The notes under the pieces: model-generated
Database searches by the model: none
Seen by the model: only the letters and a program-made list of their open reading frames with translations
Told to the model about the DNA's origin: nothing
Made by a program: the position numbers and the translations under genes
Source: Streptomyces deccanensis
Lineage (GTDB): Bacteria > Actinomycetota > Actinomycetes > Streptomycetales > Streptomycetaceae
Assembly (NCBI RefSeq): GCF_022385335.1
Contig: NZ_CP092431.1
Coordinates: 2,728,001-2,792,000, forward strand
Length of the DNA stretch: 64,000 nt
Direction: 5' to 3'
Part shown: one piece after another, positions 63,358 to 64,000 of the stretch
Position numbering within the stretch: the stretch's first letter is position 1
Layout of the letters: each line of letters opens with the position of its first letter

Positions 63358-63378
63358 CTAATAGTGATCCAGGTCACT
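63358..63378 (-). promoter_or_regulatory. Crp-like palindrome and -10 candidate before pfkA
   Basis: AGTGA-N6-TCACT (63363-63378) is a perfect inverted repeat; read as GTG-N7-TCAC it differs by one base from the Streptomyces Crp motif GTGNNNNNNGNCAC. TATTAG (minus, 63363-63358) adjoins it and could be the -10, putting Crp over the promoter. Confidence 0.5.
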
Positions 63379-63481
63379 TCGGCATGCGCGGGAAGCCAAT
63401 TCCGGCGAATTACGGCCGATTGAGGGGGAGTTGGCCGGAGTTGATCAAATCGCCATCACTCTATGGGGTGATTCGAGGCGT

Positions 63482-64000
63482 TTACTCGTCGTCGAGACCA
63501 CGCTCTATGGCATAGCGGACCAGCTCCACCCGGTTGTGGAGCTGGAGCTTGCCGAGGGTGTTCTGGACGTGGTTCTGGACCGTGCGGTGCGAGATGACGA
63601 GGCGTTCGGCGATCTGCTTGTAGCTCAGGCCCTTGGCGACGAGCCTCAGCACCTCGGTCTCGCGGTCGGTGAGCTGCGGCGCCTTCGGCTCGTCGGCGCC
63701 CGGCGCGGGCGCGGGCTCGGAGGCGAGGCGGCGGTACTCGCCGAGGACCAGGCCCGCGAGGCCGGGCGTGAAGACGGGGTCGCCGACGGCGGTGCGGCGC
63801 ACGGCGTCGATCAGCTCCTCCGTGGACGCCGACTTCAGCAGGTAGCCGGTGGCGCCGGACTTCACCGCCTCCAGGACGTCCGCGTGCTCCCCGCTCGCCG
63901 ACAGCACGAGGACACGCAGAGCGGGGTTGGCCCCCACCAGCTCCTTGCAGACCTGCACGCCCGGCTTCGCGGGCAGGTTCAGGTCCAGGACGAGCACGTC
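63482..64000 (-). CDS. LuxR-family response regulator, N-terminus outside window
   Basis: At least 172 residues; the window ends in the receiver domain. The visible part begins DVLVLDLNLPAKPG, where the Asp in DLNLP is the likely phosphate acceptor, and includes VLSASGEHAD and GYLLKSAS (conserved Lys). A LuxR/NarL helix-turn-helix follows (LTDRETEVLRLVAKGLSYKQIAERLVISHRTVQNHV). Target genes and sensor kinase are not visible; the sensor would probably be upstream, beyond the window. Confidence 0.92.
   Translation of the reverse strand, partial: DVLVLDLNLPAKPGVQVCKELVGANPALRVLVLSASGEHADVLEAVKSGATGYLLKSASTEELIDAVRRTAVGDPVFTPGLAGLVLGEYRRLASEPAPAPGADEPKAPQLTDRETEVLRLVAKGLSYKQIAERLVISHRTVQNHVQNTLGKLQLHNRVELVRYAIERGLDDE

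Overview
The window is high-GC, dense with coding sequence, and uses GTG starts and 4-base ATGA/GTGA overlaps freely. Its gene content and order are those of a Streptomyces chromosome core: the division and cell wall (dcw) cluster, then a conserved arm running to aroH, trpEG and pfkA. I see no insertion sequence, prophage, CRISPR array, rRNA or tRNA. All calls come from reading sequence and translations; no database search was run.

Layout. 1-7.3 kb: the end of a PhoD-type phosphatase, a dienelactone-hydrolase-like protein, an MscS-type channel, a short-chain dehydrogenase, a CPA1 Na+/H+ antiporter, and an lspA / RluA-family pseudouridine synthase / acetyltransferase set. 7.3-12.1 kb: a DksA-type zinc-finger protein with a histone-H1-like tail, then ileS behind a T-box riboswitch. 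12.3-30.3 kb (minus strand): rsmH-ftsL-ftsI-murE-murF-mraY-murD-ftsW-murG-ftsQ-ftsZ-pgeF-yggS-sepF-yggT-divIVA. This makes lipid II, cross-links septal wall, assembles the Z-ring and directs polar growth. murC, mraZ, ftsA and ddl are not in the cluster. 30.6-36.4 kb: a beta-carbonic anhydrase and a coupled MoxR-DUF58-transglutaminase operon. 36.7-42.7 kb: a DUF3040 protein, a methyltransferase, a HEPN-like protein, and a TetR-controlled operon of a degenerate ABC protein plus a YhgE/Pip membrane protein. 43-49.7 kb: a CrtI-like oxidoreductase, a Tyr/Gln/Gly-rich membrane protein, metF, thiE, an Rv2175c-like DNA-binding protein and an FAD reductase. 49.7-52 kb: a TPP riboswitch driving thiO-thiS-thiG. 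52-58 kb: a four-PASTA Ser/Thr kinase, endonuclease IV, a sulfite-oxidase-like protein, bacterioferritin with its ferredoxin, and class II DAHP synthase. 58-64 kb: a secreted Cys-rich orphan, trpL attenuator plus fused anthranilate synthase, pfkA, and a partial LuxR response regulator.

Regulatory elements readable from sequence: an ileS T-box whose two alternative helices can be traced to a Shine-Dalgarno sequestrator; a trp attenuator with three tandem Trp codons; a TPP riboswitch; an iron box before bfd and a direct repeat before bfr; a TetR-type palindrome; GACAC (WhiA-type) motifs before ftsW and ftsZ; a Crp-like palindrome before pfkA; and many strong intergenic hairpins.

Nothing here is clearly a wholly new system. 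The best candidates for a second look are the GxHH-type IleRS with its T-box, the ABC-like/YhgE/TetR module with broken ATPase motifs, the prion-like membrane protein, and the repeat structures.
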